Assembly (NCBI RefSeq): GCF_965204125.1
Contig: NZ_OZ241968.1
Location: 992,001-1,056,000, forward strand
Direction of reading: 5' to 3'
DNA length: 64,000 bases
Source of the DNA: Poriferisodalis sp965204125
Lineage (GTDB): Bacteria > Actinomycetota > Acidimicrobiia > Acidimicrobiales > Poriferisodalaceae
In this document: positions 48,376 through 57,778 of the stretch, in pieces
How the letters are laid out: every line of letters starts with the position of its first letter
Numbering within the stretch: position 1 is the stretch's first letter
Made by a program: the position numbers and the translations under genes
The notes under the pieces: model-generated
What the model was told of the DNA's origin: nothing
What the model saw: only the letters and a program-made list of their open reading frames with translations
The model's database searches: none

Positions 48376-51300
48376 CTAGCTGTCGCGGGTGATCGACACG
48401 GTGTGTGCATCGCCGTCGTCGGCGGTGACCGTGATCGTGTAGCCCGCAACCGTCACTGACTCGCCCACACCGAGGATCGGGTCGTCGTCGAGAATCTGCG
48501 TGCCGTCGGGGTCCTGCGCAAGCCTCACGGGCAACCGGAACGACGGCGGATGGGCGTCGACCGTGTACGCGAGCACGCCCTCCTCGATGAGGTTGGGCAG
48601 CGTGCCGATCGCTCCGTCGATCCTCGTCGCCGGCACATCGGCGTCGTAGCCCTGCTCGCGGCGGCTCTCCAGCACCAGCACCCTGTTCCGGTCCAGGCGG
48701 ATCGCAGCCATCGCGGTGCCGGAACCGGGCTCGGCAATGGCCGACAACTCGACCGTCGTGCGGTCATCAGTCACGCACTTGATCTGCGACTCGTCCAACC
48801 ACCCCAGCAGCCAGCGGTGCCACGCCAGCATCTCGTGTGGCGCGAGCCACGGGTATGTCTCCGTGCCGGTGGTGCCGTCCGGCCGCTCGAACCTGGCCGC
48901 GATGCCCGGGTGATCTTCGGGCACCAGGAAGAACACGTTCACGAACATCAGCCCCCACCGCGACGACACCCAGACCTTCCCGGGAGGCGGTTCAGGCGTG
49001 GGCTCGTACCCGTACCCGTAGATGTCCAGCAGCCCGAGGTTGTGCGCCACTTCGTGGGCCGCTATGCCTCCCCAGAGCTGCGGCCCGACGGGGTGGGCAT
49101 GCGGGAACGTGTTCACCCACGACACCGGCAGGCTGACTCCGTCGACCTCGACCGGAGCGACCGTGTTCCCGCCCCCGAAGTGGCTGCTCGGGAACACCAC
49201 CATGATCTCGTCGATCGTCGAGAAGTCGATCTCCCCGCTGGCCTGCTCGGCAGCGTGAGCGGTGAGCTCGCCGTCGGCTTCGAGCAGGTGATCGATGTGG
49301 AGGCGAAGGTTCTCCTCGGCGGTCTGGTCGGCTCGCAGCCACCGGTGCACCGGGACGAACTCGATGTCGAGCGTGCCGTAGCTGTTGGCTTCCAAGTAGG
49401 TCTCGGCGTACTCCAGGGCGCCGGAGTCCTCCTCCCTGGTCGTGTGGGCCGCTGCCTTGTCGGCAAAGTCCACGAACAGCACGGCGATTCGGCGTGTGCC
49501 GGTGGCAGCCGAGTGGCTGTAGTGGTGGTCGAATCCGGGAATCAGGCTCGGGAAGTCCTCGGGCCTGCACCCAGAGGACCCGGCGACCGGCTCACCACGA
49601 GCGCCTCCCACATAGATGACGTGGCTGCTGTCCTTCCCGATGGTGTGGAAGGCCAGCCGCTGCCCGTCGGGCGACCAGCGAGGTGTGCGGAGGTGCCCCC
49701 CGAAGGCGAAGACGACCTCCTCGTTGAGGCCGTTGGCGTCGGACACGATGATCTGCTCTTCTTCGCTGCCGGGGCGCACGAAAGCGAGCCGCTTGCCATC
49801 GGGCGACCATGACACGCCGCCGTTGAAGAACACGTCGGTTTAGACGCGCTGTGCGTCGGCGCCCGTGGTGTCGGACAGCCACAGGGACCCGTCGGCCACG
49901 TAGGCGAGCTGTGAACCGTCGGGCGACCAAGCCGGGCTGTGCTCCCAAGAGCCTCCCGCGTTGAGGGCCTTGGGCTTGTTGCCGAACGACGTCATCACCA
50001 CGATGTGGCGGTCGCTGTCGAGCCGGTTGCCGTCTGCGTCGCGGCCGCTGCCGGTCATCCGCTCGAATGCCAGCTTCTTGCCGTCGGGCGACCAGGTGGG
50101 CCAGCGTTCGATGACGTCGCCTTCGGTTCGCTGGTTGTTGTGGCTGCCGTCGACGTTGACGGTCCAGATGTGGGAAACCCAGTGGCCGCCTTGGTTGAAG
50201 CCGCGTGCATAGGCAATCCGGTCGCCCTGCGGTGACCAGACTGCGTAGGCCATGTAGCCACCGCTGTAGGGAACGAGCTTGCGACGATTGGTGCCGTCGT
50301 TGTTCATCAGCCAGATTGCACCGTCCTGGGTGTAGACGAGCTGGCTGCAGTCGGGGGACCACGCGGCATCCTCGGCGTTGCGGTGCTGGATGAACTGGCT
50401 GGGTTCGTCGTCGACGGAGCCTCCGCAGGTGCCTGCCGGCAGGACGCCAGGCGCGGTGGTGGCCTCGTCGTCGTCGGCCTCGTTGTCCTCGGCTTCGTCG
50501 TCGTCTGCCTCGTCGGTGGCCTCGCCGTCGTCACCGGTTTCTGGTTCTTCGCCGGTGAGGTAGGCGTCGATGGCGGTTCGGGACACGGCTGCATCGCCGC
50601 CGAACACCCGCAGGTCCACGGCGTCGTGCTCAGCACGGGCGGCGTCGAGGTAGGCAGCGGTGTCGCCGGGAATCTTGCCGGGGTCGGCGAGCACCAGCGG
50701 GGCGCACAGGCGGCCCAGCAGCGGCGCTGCGCTGAACGAGTCAAACGGCACCCGGGCGCGGGCCACGCCGATCGTGTCGTTCGCGAAACAGGGCTTCCCG
50801 GCCGCGGTGCTGTATTTGTCTTCGGCGAGCTCGGCGGCCTTGACGGCGGTGTCGTAGCGGGTGCTGCCCGCCATCCGAGACACATCGATGCCGAGATCCT
50901 CGACGGCCTGCTCGACAGTGTCGCTGAGCGCGGCCGTGCCGCCCATCAGCACCACATGTGAGATGCCGGCGTCGCCCAAGTAGCCGGCCACATCGGCGTG
51001 CAATTCGCCGGGCGGCGTCAGCAGCACCGGGTGGATGCCCCGAGCAGCGAACGGACCCGCCACGAGCGCGTCGGCGAACACTTCCCCGCTGGCGATGATC
51101 GCCGTGCGGCCCAGCTCGCCCATCACGCCAGGCGTGACCCGCCCCGCAGCCGCAACGCCGGTGCCGTACAGGTCATTCCCGGCGACGCGTTCCGCGGAGA
51201 TGCCGGCCTCGTCGAGCGCGTTGAGCACCTCGGCGCCCACGCCGCGACCGGGGCCGTGCGCGCCGCCGCTCGCGTCGGGCCCCACCACCAGCGCCTTGGC

Positions 51301-51657
51301 AACACCCACCCGTTGCAGGAACTCCAGCGCATCGGCCCGCAGCTCGTCGGGCGGGGTCATCAGCACCGGCGCCCCGAGCGCACCTGCCACCGGCGCAGCC
51401 ACCACCGCGTCGGTCCACCGCCGGCCCGACACCAACACCACCCACTCCAACGAGCCGTCGGCGTCGTCGGCCACCGCCTCGGCAACCTGCAACGAGGTCT
51501 CGTACCGGTCCGCGCCGCCGTAACGGGCGACTGAGACACCCGAGGCAGAAGAGCTGTCGTCGTCGTTCTCAGCCGCGCCCGACGCACCGGCCGGAACCAT
51601 CGCTACAGCACTGAATGCGAGAGCCGCAGCCACCAGCGTGACTCCGAGACGTCGCAT
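48376..51657 (-). pseudogene. CWB2 - PD40 propeller - M6-like peptidase gene interrupted by an in-frame TAA (P5)
   Basis: The frame from an ATG at 51657 (MRRLGVTLVAAALAFSAVAM signal peptide) to 48376 is 1094 codons, the family length, but codon 606 (49842-49840) is TAA. The upstream part holds three CWB2 repeats (YGGADRYETSLQVAEAV, MAGSTRYDTAVKAAELA) and the first propeller blades. The part after the stop resumes at once with the next blade (GGVSWSPDGKRLAFVRPG), then the peptidase domain with an intact zinc site AAHEVAHNLGLLDIYGYG (H868, E869, H872, D878) and the C-terminal beta domain. There is no frameshift; both parts are in one frame. Either a nonsense mutation, a base error in the sequence, or readthrough. 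If truncated, the product would be a wall-bound partial propeller without protease. Confidence 0.8.
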
Positions 51658-51664
51658 CCCCGGC

Positions 51665-51670
51665 AACCTA
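51665..51670 (-). promoter_or_regulatory. Leaderless-type -10 element of P5
   Basis: TAGGTT on the minus strand ends 7 nt before the ATG at 51657. The 173-nt gap to the divergent P6 gene holds both promoters and no other gene. Confidence 0.4.
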
Positions 51671-51818
51671 CTGCGACACCTAGTCCAGCAACAGGGCCGA
51701 TGACCTCCAGCGGCCGCTGCACCGCGGGTGTGAACCAGCCGAATGCGGCTGTGCGAGATCCTCAGCGAGATCGGGAGAGTGCCCTGATCACGACGGATTC
51801 GCGACGTCACGATGTCAG

Positions 51819-51824
51819 TACGTT
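51819..51824 (+). promoter_or_regulatory. Leaderless-type -10 element of P6
   Basis: TACGTT ends 6 nt before the ATG at 51831, the same hexamer and spacing as at P4; no Shine-Dalgarno sequence is present. Confidence 0.45.
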
Positions 51825-51830
51825 GCCCGA

Positions 51831-54800
51831 ATGCGACGTCTGCTGTGGGGTCTCATGGCGTCGCTGGCGCTGGCGGGAACCGCCCTGGCCGTGCCGGCGA
51901 GCGATGCCGCTGCCCAGCAGGGCGTCGCCCCCGACGACGAGGTCAGCGTCACCGCCGTCGCATTGGCGCAATTCCGCTTCGGCGCTGCCGATCGGTACGA
52001 GACCTCGCTGCTCATCGCGCAGCATTACGCGGAGCTGAACGACGGCAAGCTCTCCAGCGTCGTACTGGTGTCGGGCGAGCGCTGGACCGATGCCGTCGTG
52101 GCGGCACCGCTGGCCGGGTCGCTCGGCGCGCCGGTGCTCATGATGCCGCCGGGGGAACTGCGGCGGGACGCGGTCGACTTCTTGCAGGAGACGGGTGTCA
52201 CCAAGGCGATCGTCATCGGGTCAGCCAGCAGCGACGCCAAGCACGGGCCCGGACGCGGGTTGAGCGACACGGCGCTGTCGGGGCTGGCCGACGTGGGCGT
52301 CAAGGTCGAACGGGTGCACGGATCGGACCGATTCGGCACCGGGGTTGCGGTGGCAGAGCGGCTCAGTGCCGGTGACATGCCCGGGCTTGGCAACACGGTC
52401 TTCGTGGCGAGCGGCGACGTCTTCGCCGATGCGCTGGTCGCCGGCCCGATCGCGGCCCGGGGAGTGCACCCCGTGCTGCTCACGACGCCCGGCGAGCTTC
52501 ACCCCGACGTTGCCGACTACCTCCGTGCGGCCAAGGCCCGCGACGGTGTCGGCCATGTCGTCGTGATGGGCGGAACAGCGGCTTTGGCCCCCGCGGTCGA
52601 GCAGTCGATCGTCGATGCGGGGATACGGGTGACCCGCCTCGCCGGTGCGACCCGCTACGACACCGCCATCCTGGCCGCCGAGTTGGTGGAGGATCGCTAC
52701 GAGGGCCCCGAAGACATCAGCTGCTTCGGCAACGTGGTGTACGGGGTTGCGCGCGCCGACGTTCCGTTCGATTCCTTCAGCGCTGCACCCCTGCTCGGCC
52801 GCCTCTGCGTGTCGCTGCTGCTCACCGATCCGGGCGCGGTGCCGGTGCCCACCGCCGTGTACCTCGATCTCAAGATGCTGAAGCTCACCGAGGAGACCGA
52901 GGCCGACATCTACCTGATGGTGCTGTACGTGTTCGGCGGCGAGGCGGCCGTGGCCCCCGAATCGATCGAGGCCTACTTGGCCGCGGCCACCACCCGCATC
53001 GCCGAAGGGCGAGCCGGCGAGATCGAGCCTGACGCCGACGAGTCGGCAGAAAGCGACGACGGCGACGGCGGCGAAGAGAGCTCAGCGTCGGGCGACGGTC
53101 AGCCCGACGCCACCGCCAAGCTCGACTGCGGCGGCTCGATCGGCGACGGCCCGCGCCAGCTCGTGCCGTCGACCAACGCCGAGGATCCGGCGTGGTCGCC
53201 CGACTGCAGCCGGCTCGTCTACACCGACAACGGATCGCTGTGGCTGGTGGACAACGACGGCAGCAATCGCCGCAAACTCCTCGACCGGCGAGGCGCTTAC
53301 CTCACCTCGGCGGCCTGGTCGCCCGACGGCAGCAAGATCGCCTACGTGCGCGGCTACCAAGACGGCGATCGCTGGGTTTCCCACATCTGGTCCATCAAGC
53401 CCGACGGCACTGGCTGGGCGCAGCTCACCCATGGCGACACCCGCCGCGACAGGTGGCCCCGCTGGTCGCCCGACGGCGCCCAGATCTTCTTCGACCGCGA
53501 GGAAGACGGCGACCATTACGGCGACAACCGATTCATCGTCACGATGAACGCCGACGGCAAGCAGGAGAAGACGCTCAACGACGACGATGTGCCGCTGACG
53601 GCGCCAGTCCTCTCGCCCGACGGCAGCAAGCTCGCGTTCATTCTCAAGGAATCGCTGTTCATTGCCGACGCGGACGGCGGCATCGACGACATCGACGACA
53701 TCGACGACATGGTTCAGTGGCAGCTCGTCTCTGAGTACGTCTATCCGCGCGGAGAGATTGCGTGGTCGCCCTCGGGCAATCGCATTGCCTTCGCCCGTGC
53801 CACCTACACCGAGTCCGGCGTTCACTCCGACATCCACATTGCCGACATCGACGGCTCCAACGACGAGCAGGTCACCGATCTCGACGGCCAGGCGCTCGCG
53901 CCCCGCTGGTCGCCCGACGGCAAGCTGCTCGCGTTCCACACCATCACCGACGACGGCAAGCACCGGTCGTTCGTCGTGGGCGCCAGCGGCACGCCGGTCG
54001 GCCTGGCTGGCCAATGCCGGCCCGAGGGTCAATTCGGTTACCGCTACCACGCGGGCTTCCCCCGCCCCACGGCCGACCTGCCCACCACCGGCACGATGCG
54101 GATCGGCGTGCTGTTCGTGGACTTCGAAGGCGCTGCGGCCATCGAATCGGTCGACGCCGAGATCGAACGGAATCTCCCGCGGATCGAAGAGACTTTCGAG
54201 CGGTCCAGCTACGGCAAGCTGGACGTCGAGTTCGTGCCGCACCGCAAGTGGCTGCGCTCGTCGCTGCGCGTGCCCGAGGATCTCGACCGCAACACCATCG
54301 CGCTGCGTTCCGTGCCCGACGAGGCAGTCAAGCTCGCCGGCGACAATCTGGACCTGTCGAGCTTGGACAGCGTCTTGGTGGTGCTGCCGAGCACGCACTT
54401 CTGGTACAACGCAATCACGCCTGCTGAGAGCCTCGACGGCGCTTCGCCGCCGTTGACGCTGGTCAACATCTTCCACAGCCCCAACCGCAGCAACTGGAAC
54501 CTGTGGGGCGACACCGTCGCAAACCACTACCTGACGACTGGCCGTTTCGGCCTGCCGAACCTGTGGACTGGCAGCATCGGCCGTCCCGAGCTGCCCGATC
54601 CTCCCAGCGACAAGTCGTGGATTGGCGCCACTTGGGGTCGGCGGGGGCTCGAGTCGTACTTCCTGGCCGACACGTTCGACCCACGCCTGCGGGGAACGCA
54701 CACGGATGCCGATGGCGACACGAGGGTCATCTACACCCATGATGTGCGCCCCGAGGAAATGCTGGCGTGGACACGGTGGAAGCTCGACTGGTTCGATCCC

Positions 54801-55211
54801 GGGCAGGTCGCCTGCGTGGCGCCACGCGACAGCACCTTCGAGCTGGCCCCGATCGCCGAGCCTGGCGACGGCTTGGCCATGGTGGCCGTACCGGTCAACG
54901 AGCACGAGGTCATCGTGGTGGAGAGCCGGCGGAAGATCGGCGCCGACGCCGACGCGCCAATTGCGCTCGAAGGCGGCGCGCAGGTGACTGACCCGCGGCT
55001 GCTCGAGGAGGGCGTGCTGGTGTACACCGTCGACTCGTGGAGCGAAGGCTTCGACCCGCCGATCACGCTCGCGGGCGACCTCGGCGACGGCCGGGTGGAC
55101 GGATTCCCGGTGCTCACGGTCGGCGAGTCGGTGACCGTGCGGGGCTACAGGATCTCCGTGGAGGCCGACACCGGCGATGCACACCGGGTGCGCATCCGCA
55201 AAGTGACCTGA
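51831..55211 (+). CDS. Secreted CWB2 - PD40 propeller - M6-like domain without the zinc site (P6)
   Basis: 1126 residues, closest to P4. Signal peptide MRRLLWGLMASLALAGTALA; CWB2 repeats FGAADRYETSLLIAQHY, VHGSDRFGTGVAVAERL, LAGATRYDTAILAAELV; an acidic linker (DADESAESDDGDGGEES) near residue 405; PD40 blades about 435-720 with one containing a short DDIDDIDDI repeat. The peptidase-like part keeps MRIGVLFVDFEGAAAIES and SYGKLDVEFVPHRKWLR, but the segment aligned with HELAHLLGLDDL reads Y900-L-T-T-G-R-F-G-L-P-N-L, with no zinc ligand or catalytic Glu. The C-terminal beta domain is intact (VGESVTVRGYRISVEADTG). Predicted non-catalytic. Confidence 0.85.
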   Translation: MRRLLWGLMASLALAGTALAVPASDAAAQQGVAPDDEVSVTAVALAQFRFGAADRYETSLLIAQHYAELNDGKLSSVVLVSGERWTDAVVAAPLAGSLGAPVLMMPPGELRRDAVDFLQETGVTKAIVIGSASSDAKHGPGRGLSDTALSGLADVGVKVERVHGSDRFGTGVAVAERLSAGDMPGLGNTVFVASGDVFADALVAGPIAARGVHPVLLTTPGELHPDVADYLRAAKARDGVGHVVVMGGTAALAPAVEQSIVDAGIRVTRLAGATRYDTAILAAELVEDRYEGPEDISCFGNVVYGVARADVPFDSFSAAPLLGRLCVSLLLTDPGAVPVPTAVYLDLKMLKLTEETEADIYLMVLYVFGGEAAVAPESIEAYLAAATTRIAEGRAGEIEPDADESAESDDGDGGEESSASGDGQPDATAKLDCGGSIGDGPRQLVPSTNAEDPAWSPDCSRLVYTDNGSLWLVDNDGSNRRKLLDRRGAYLTSAAWSPDGSKIAYVRGYQDGDRWVSHIWSIKPDGTGWAQLTHGDTRRDRWPRWSPDGAQIFFDREEDGDHYGDNRFIVTMNADGKQEKTLNDDDVPLTAPVLSPDGSKLAFILKESLFIADADGGIDDIDDIDDMVQWQLVSEYVYPRGEIAWSPSGNRIAFARATYTESGVHSDIHIADIDGSNDEQVTDLDGQALAPRWSPDGKLLAFHTITDDGKHRSFVVGASGTPVGLAGQCRPEGQFGYRYHAGFPRPTADLPTTGTMRIGVLFVDFEGAAAIESVDAEIERNLPRIEETFERSSYGKLDVEFVPHRKWLRSSLRVPEDLDRNTIALRSVPDEAVKLAGDNLDLSSLDSVLVVLPSTHFWYNAITPAESLDGASPPLTLVNIFHSPNRSNWNLWGDTVANHYLTTGRFGLPNLWTGSIGRPELPDPPSDKSWIGATWGRRGLESYFLADTFDPRLRGTHTDADGDTRVIYTHDVRPEEMLAWTRWKLDWFDPGQVACVAPRDSTFELAPIAEPGDGLAMVAVPVNEHEVIVVESRRKIGADADAPIALEGGAQVTDPRLLEEGVLVYTVDSWSEGFDPPITLAGDLGDGRVDGFPVLTVGESVTVRGYRISVEADTGDAHRVRIRKVT

Positions 55212-55278
55212 GCTGACCCGACCTGACCTGGTCTGACCTGAGCTGCGCTGTGCGAGGGATGCCCCTAGCGATGACGCC

Positions 55279-55857
55279 TCAGCCAGCAGCGGCGGTTTCG
55301 GTGCCTATGGCGGGGATGCCCATGTCTTGGTAGGTGGCCATCGGGAAGTACGGCACGCCTCGCTGGTCGAAGGACCGGCGGGCATCATCGCCCCGGTCGG
55401 CCAGGGTGACGGCGGCCACCACGTCGGCGCCGGTTGCCCGCACGCTGTCGTAGGCCTTCAGGATCGAGCCGCCGGTGGTCACCACGTCGTCGATCAGCAG
55501 CACCCGGTGGCCCTCGCCGATCCGGGTGCCCTCGACCAGCCGGTTGGTGCCGCGCCCCTTCGCTTCCTTGCGCACGATGAACCAGCTCGCCCCGCTCACC
55601 ACCGCAATGGCGGCGCACAGTGCGTCGGCTCCCAGGGTCAGCCCGCCGACAGCGTCGAACTCCACCCCCGCACCGGTCACCCGCTCGTTGATGGCCTCGG
55701 CGGCCAGGCGCAGGTCGTCGCCGGCGCCGAGCGCCACTTTTCCGTCGATGAAATAGCGGGAGTAGTTGCCCGAGGCGAGCTGGACGGGTTCGGGAAGCTC
55801 GGTGAGTCCTTTGGTCCGCAGGATCTCCAGCAGCTCTTCGGCACGGTCGCCGCTCAT
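55279..55857 (-). CDS. pyrE: Orotate phosphoribosyltransferase
   Basis: 192 residues, ATG with AAGGAG 9 nt upstream. It joins orotate to PRPP in pyrimidine synthesis. The PRPP-binding motif HRVLLIDDVVTTGGSILKAY is at about residues 117-136; the upstream GGLTLGADALCAAIAVVSG and FIVRKEAKGRGTNRLVEG are also typical, and the N-terminal ASGNYSRYFIDGK fits the family. It is a lone housekeeping gene inside the surface-protein island, last in a same-strand series after P10, P9 and P8. A run of TGACC-type pentamers lies in the 67-nt gap before its convergent neighbour P6. Confidence 0.95.
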   Translation of the reverse strand: MSGDRAEELLEILRTKGLTELPEPVQLASGNYSRYFIDGKVALGAGDDLRLAAEAINERVTGAGVEFDAVGGLTLGADALCAAIAVVSGASWFIVRKEAKGRGTNRLVEGTRIGEGHRVLLIDDVVTTGGSILKAYDSVRATGADVVAAVTLADRGDDARRSFDQRGVPYFPMATYQDMGIPAIGTETAAAG

Positions 55858-55914
55858 CGATGCTGTCTCCTTCCCGCTTCTACCCGAAACCCGGTCGCAC
55901 CGATTATTCCCCGA

Positions 55915-57654
55915 TTATTCCCCGAGGTCGCCGGCTATGAGTGCGGTCACGTCTTCGGCGGGCACCAGCAGGCTGAGTGCGCCGACGGTGGTGCCGCCTC
56001 TCGTGGAAATTCGCAGCAGCGTCGCGACCCCGACAACCTCCTGGCGGTCGTTGAGCACCGGCCCGCCGCTGTTGCCTGGCGCGAGAGGCGTGTCGGTCTT
56101 GATCCACCTCAGGCCGTCGTAGTGCTGGATGCCCGAGTAGCGGCCGGTGGTGAGGGTGAGCGTGCTTCCGCCCAGCGTCGGGTAGCCGATCGCCGTGAGC
56201 ATCTCGCCGGCCCGCAGCGGTTCCGAGGAAGCAAACAGCGTGGGATTGGGTTCCAGATCGAGATCGGTGGCCAGCAGCGCGAGGTCACGTGTCGGCGCAG
56301 ACCGCACGAGCGCCACCGGCAGTTCGCGCGTCGGCATCTCCTCGAAGGTGCCGCCGAGCAACACCCTGATGCGTCGGCAGTCTCCCCCGCGCGGGTGCTC
56401 CACCACGTGGTAGTTCGTGACGATGTGGCGGCCGTCGTCGACGAAGAAGCCGCTGCCGACCTTCAGCCGGGAACCGGAGGTGTCGAGGCACTGCACCTGC
56501 ACCACCGCTTCGGCGACGCGGCTCCAGTCGAGCGAGCCGCCGTTGACGCCCGAGCCGGTCGATCCCGTCGACGTCACGACGCCCCTTGCCACCGTCGTTA
56601 TCGCTGCGGACGGAATCAGCGTCGCCGAGCCGATGCCGGTCACTGCCGCCGGGGTGTCGCTGCCGATGGCCAGTGCCCAGTCGCGCCCGAACTCTGCGAG
56701 CACCTCGGGCACCTCGTTGCCTGGGCCCGGTGCCAGCAGCAGCGGCTCGCAGGGGCCGCGGACTGCTCCCGCGGCGAGGCCGCCGAACGGGACCGTCCCG
56801 CTGGCCACGGCCACGTCGGTGACCGGGTGGCAGTCTGCAGCGAGGAAGGCGCGGCGGGCGATGAGTGCGGCCGTCTCGTAGCGATCGGCGCCGGCGATGC
56901 GATCGGTGTCGATGCCGAGCTCATTGATCTCTGCTTCGACTTCGGCCGAGATGGCCGCCTTGCCGCCCAGGATCGTGACCGAGGAAACTTCGCGGTCTTC
57001 AGCGGTCAGGAAGCGGCGCGCTTGGTCATGCAGCTCGTCGGGCGTGGTCAGGATGAGCGGGTTGTCGCTGGTGACGTTCGGGGCCGCGGCCACCGCATCG
57101 GCGAAGTTGACGCCCGAGGCCAGATAGACGGTGTCGATCTCGTCGGGGGCGAAGGTGCGTGCGACCCGGCGGGCGGTCTCGTAGCGGTCGTCGCCGGCAA
57201 ACCGATCCACCCGGTAGCCCATGCCGCGCAGGGTCTCGGCCACGTTCTCCGACACCGCAGCGGGACCGCCCAGGATGATCACCTTGGCCTTGGGATGGTC
57301 TGCGCAGGGTGTGAGATACAGCCGGGTGACGGCCGGCAGGAAGTCTCTCTTGGTGAGCAGCAGCGGCCGGTCGAGCGCGGCGCCCGCAAGTGCATCGGGC
57401 CAGTTCTCGCCTGATGCGAGCGCGACGCTGTGCGAGCCCGTCTCGGTGCTGCACAGGACGCCGGCGACATTGGCGGCCAGCTCGTACACGTTCGATGCGT
57501 TGATGCGCTGGGCGGCGATGTTCGACGCCTGTGCTGCGGCCGGCAGCGGCGCAAACAGCACAGAGCCTGCCAGCGCGAGGCTGAGCAGGGCGATGAGCAG
57601 GCGGCGCAGACTGCGGCGCGGGCTATGGCGCGGGCTGCCTCTTGCGGGACTCAT
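55915..57654 (-). CDS. Secreted CWB2 protein with a trypsin-like serine protease domain (P8)
   Basis: 579 residues from an ATG at 57654; another in-frame ATG lies six codons upstream. An Arg-rich n-region and signal peptide (LLIALLSLALAGSVLFAPL) are followed by CWB2 repeats: a weak first (NVYELAANVAGVLCSTE), FAGDDRYETARRVARTF and IAGADRYETAALIARRAF, with VIILGGPAAVSENVAETL and VTILGGKAAISAEVEAEI. From about residue 375 a chymotrypsin-fold protease follows with its complete triad: His in RHIVTNYHVVEH, Asp in TRDLALLATDL and Ser in TPLAPGNSGGPVLN. It resembles the HtrA/DegP type without a PDZ domain. It should act at the cell wall. Confidence 0.87.
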   Translation of the reverse strand: MSPARGSPRHSPRRSLRRLLIALLSLALAGSVLFAPLPAAAQASNIAAQRINASNVYELAANVAGVLCSTETGSHSVALASGENWPDALAGAALDRPLLLTKRDFLPAVTRLYLTPCADHPKAKVIILGGPAAVSENVAETLRGMGYRVDRFAGDDRYETARRVARTFAPDEIDTVYLASGVNFADAVAAAPNVTSDNPLILTTPDELHDQARRFLTAEDREVSSVTILGGKAAISAEVEAEINELGIDTDRIAGADRYETAALIARRAFLAADCHPVTDVAVASGTVPFGGLAAGAVRGPCEPLLLAPGPGNEVPEVLAEFGRDWALAIGSDTPAAVTGIGSATLIPSAAITTVARGVVTSTGSTGSGVNGGSLDWSRVAEAVVQVQCLDTSGSRLKVGSGFFVDDGRHIVTNYHVVEHPRGGDCRRIRVLLGGTFEEMPTRELPVALVRSAPTRDLALLATDLDLEPNPTLFASSEPLRAGEMLTAIGYPTLGGSTLTLTTGRYSGIQHYDGLRWIKTDTPLAPGNSGGPVLNDRQEVVGVATLLRISTRGGTTVGALSLLVPAEDVTALIAGDLGE

Positions 57655-57778
57655 GCCGATCTCACACTCCACGCCTGGCCGTCGGCGGAACGCTACGCCA
57701 CGACGGTGATGAACAAGCGGCAGGCTAGATAGTTCTCGTGACGATTCTGCGTCGAAGGGCGGCGATGGTTATCAGCGA

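Noticed and set aside
48376..49833. A separate gene starting at ATG 49833 inside the propeller
   Set aside because: It has no ribosome-binding site or signal peptide and continues in the same frame and in mid-domain from the upstream part, so it is the tail of one interrupted gene.
49840..49842. Recoding of the stop as selenocysteine or pyrrolysine
   Set aside because: The codon is TAA, not TGA or TAG, and paralogues have no special residue there.
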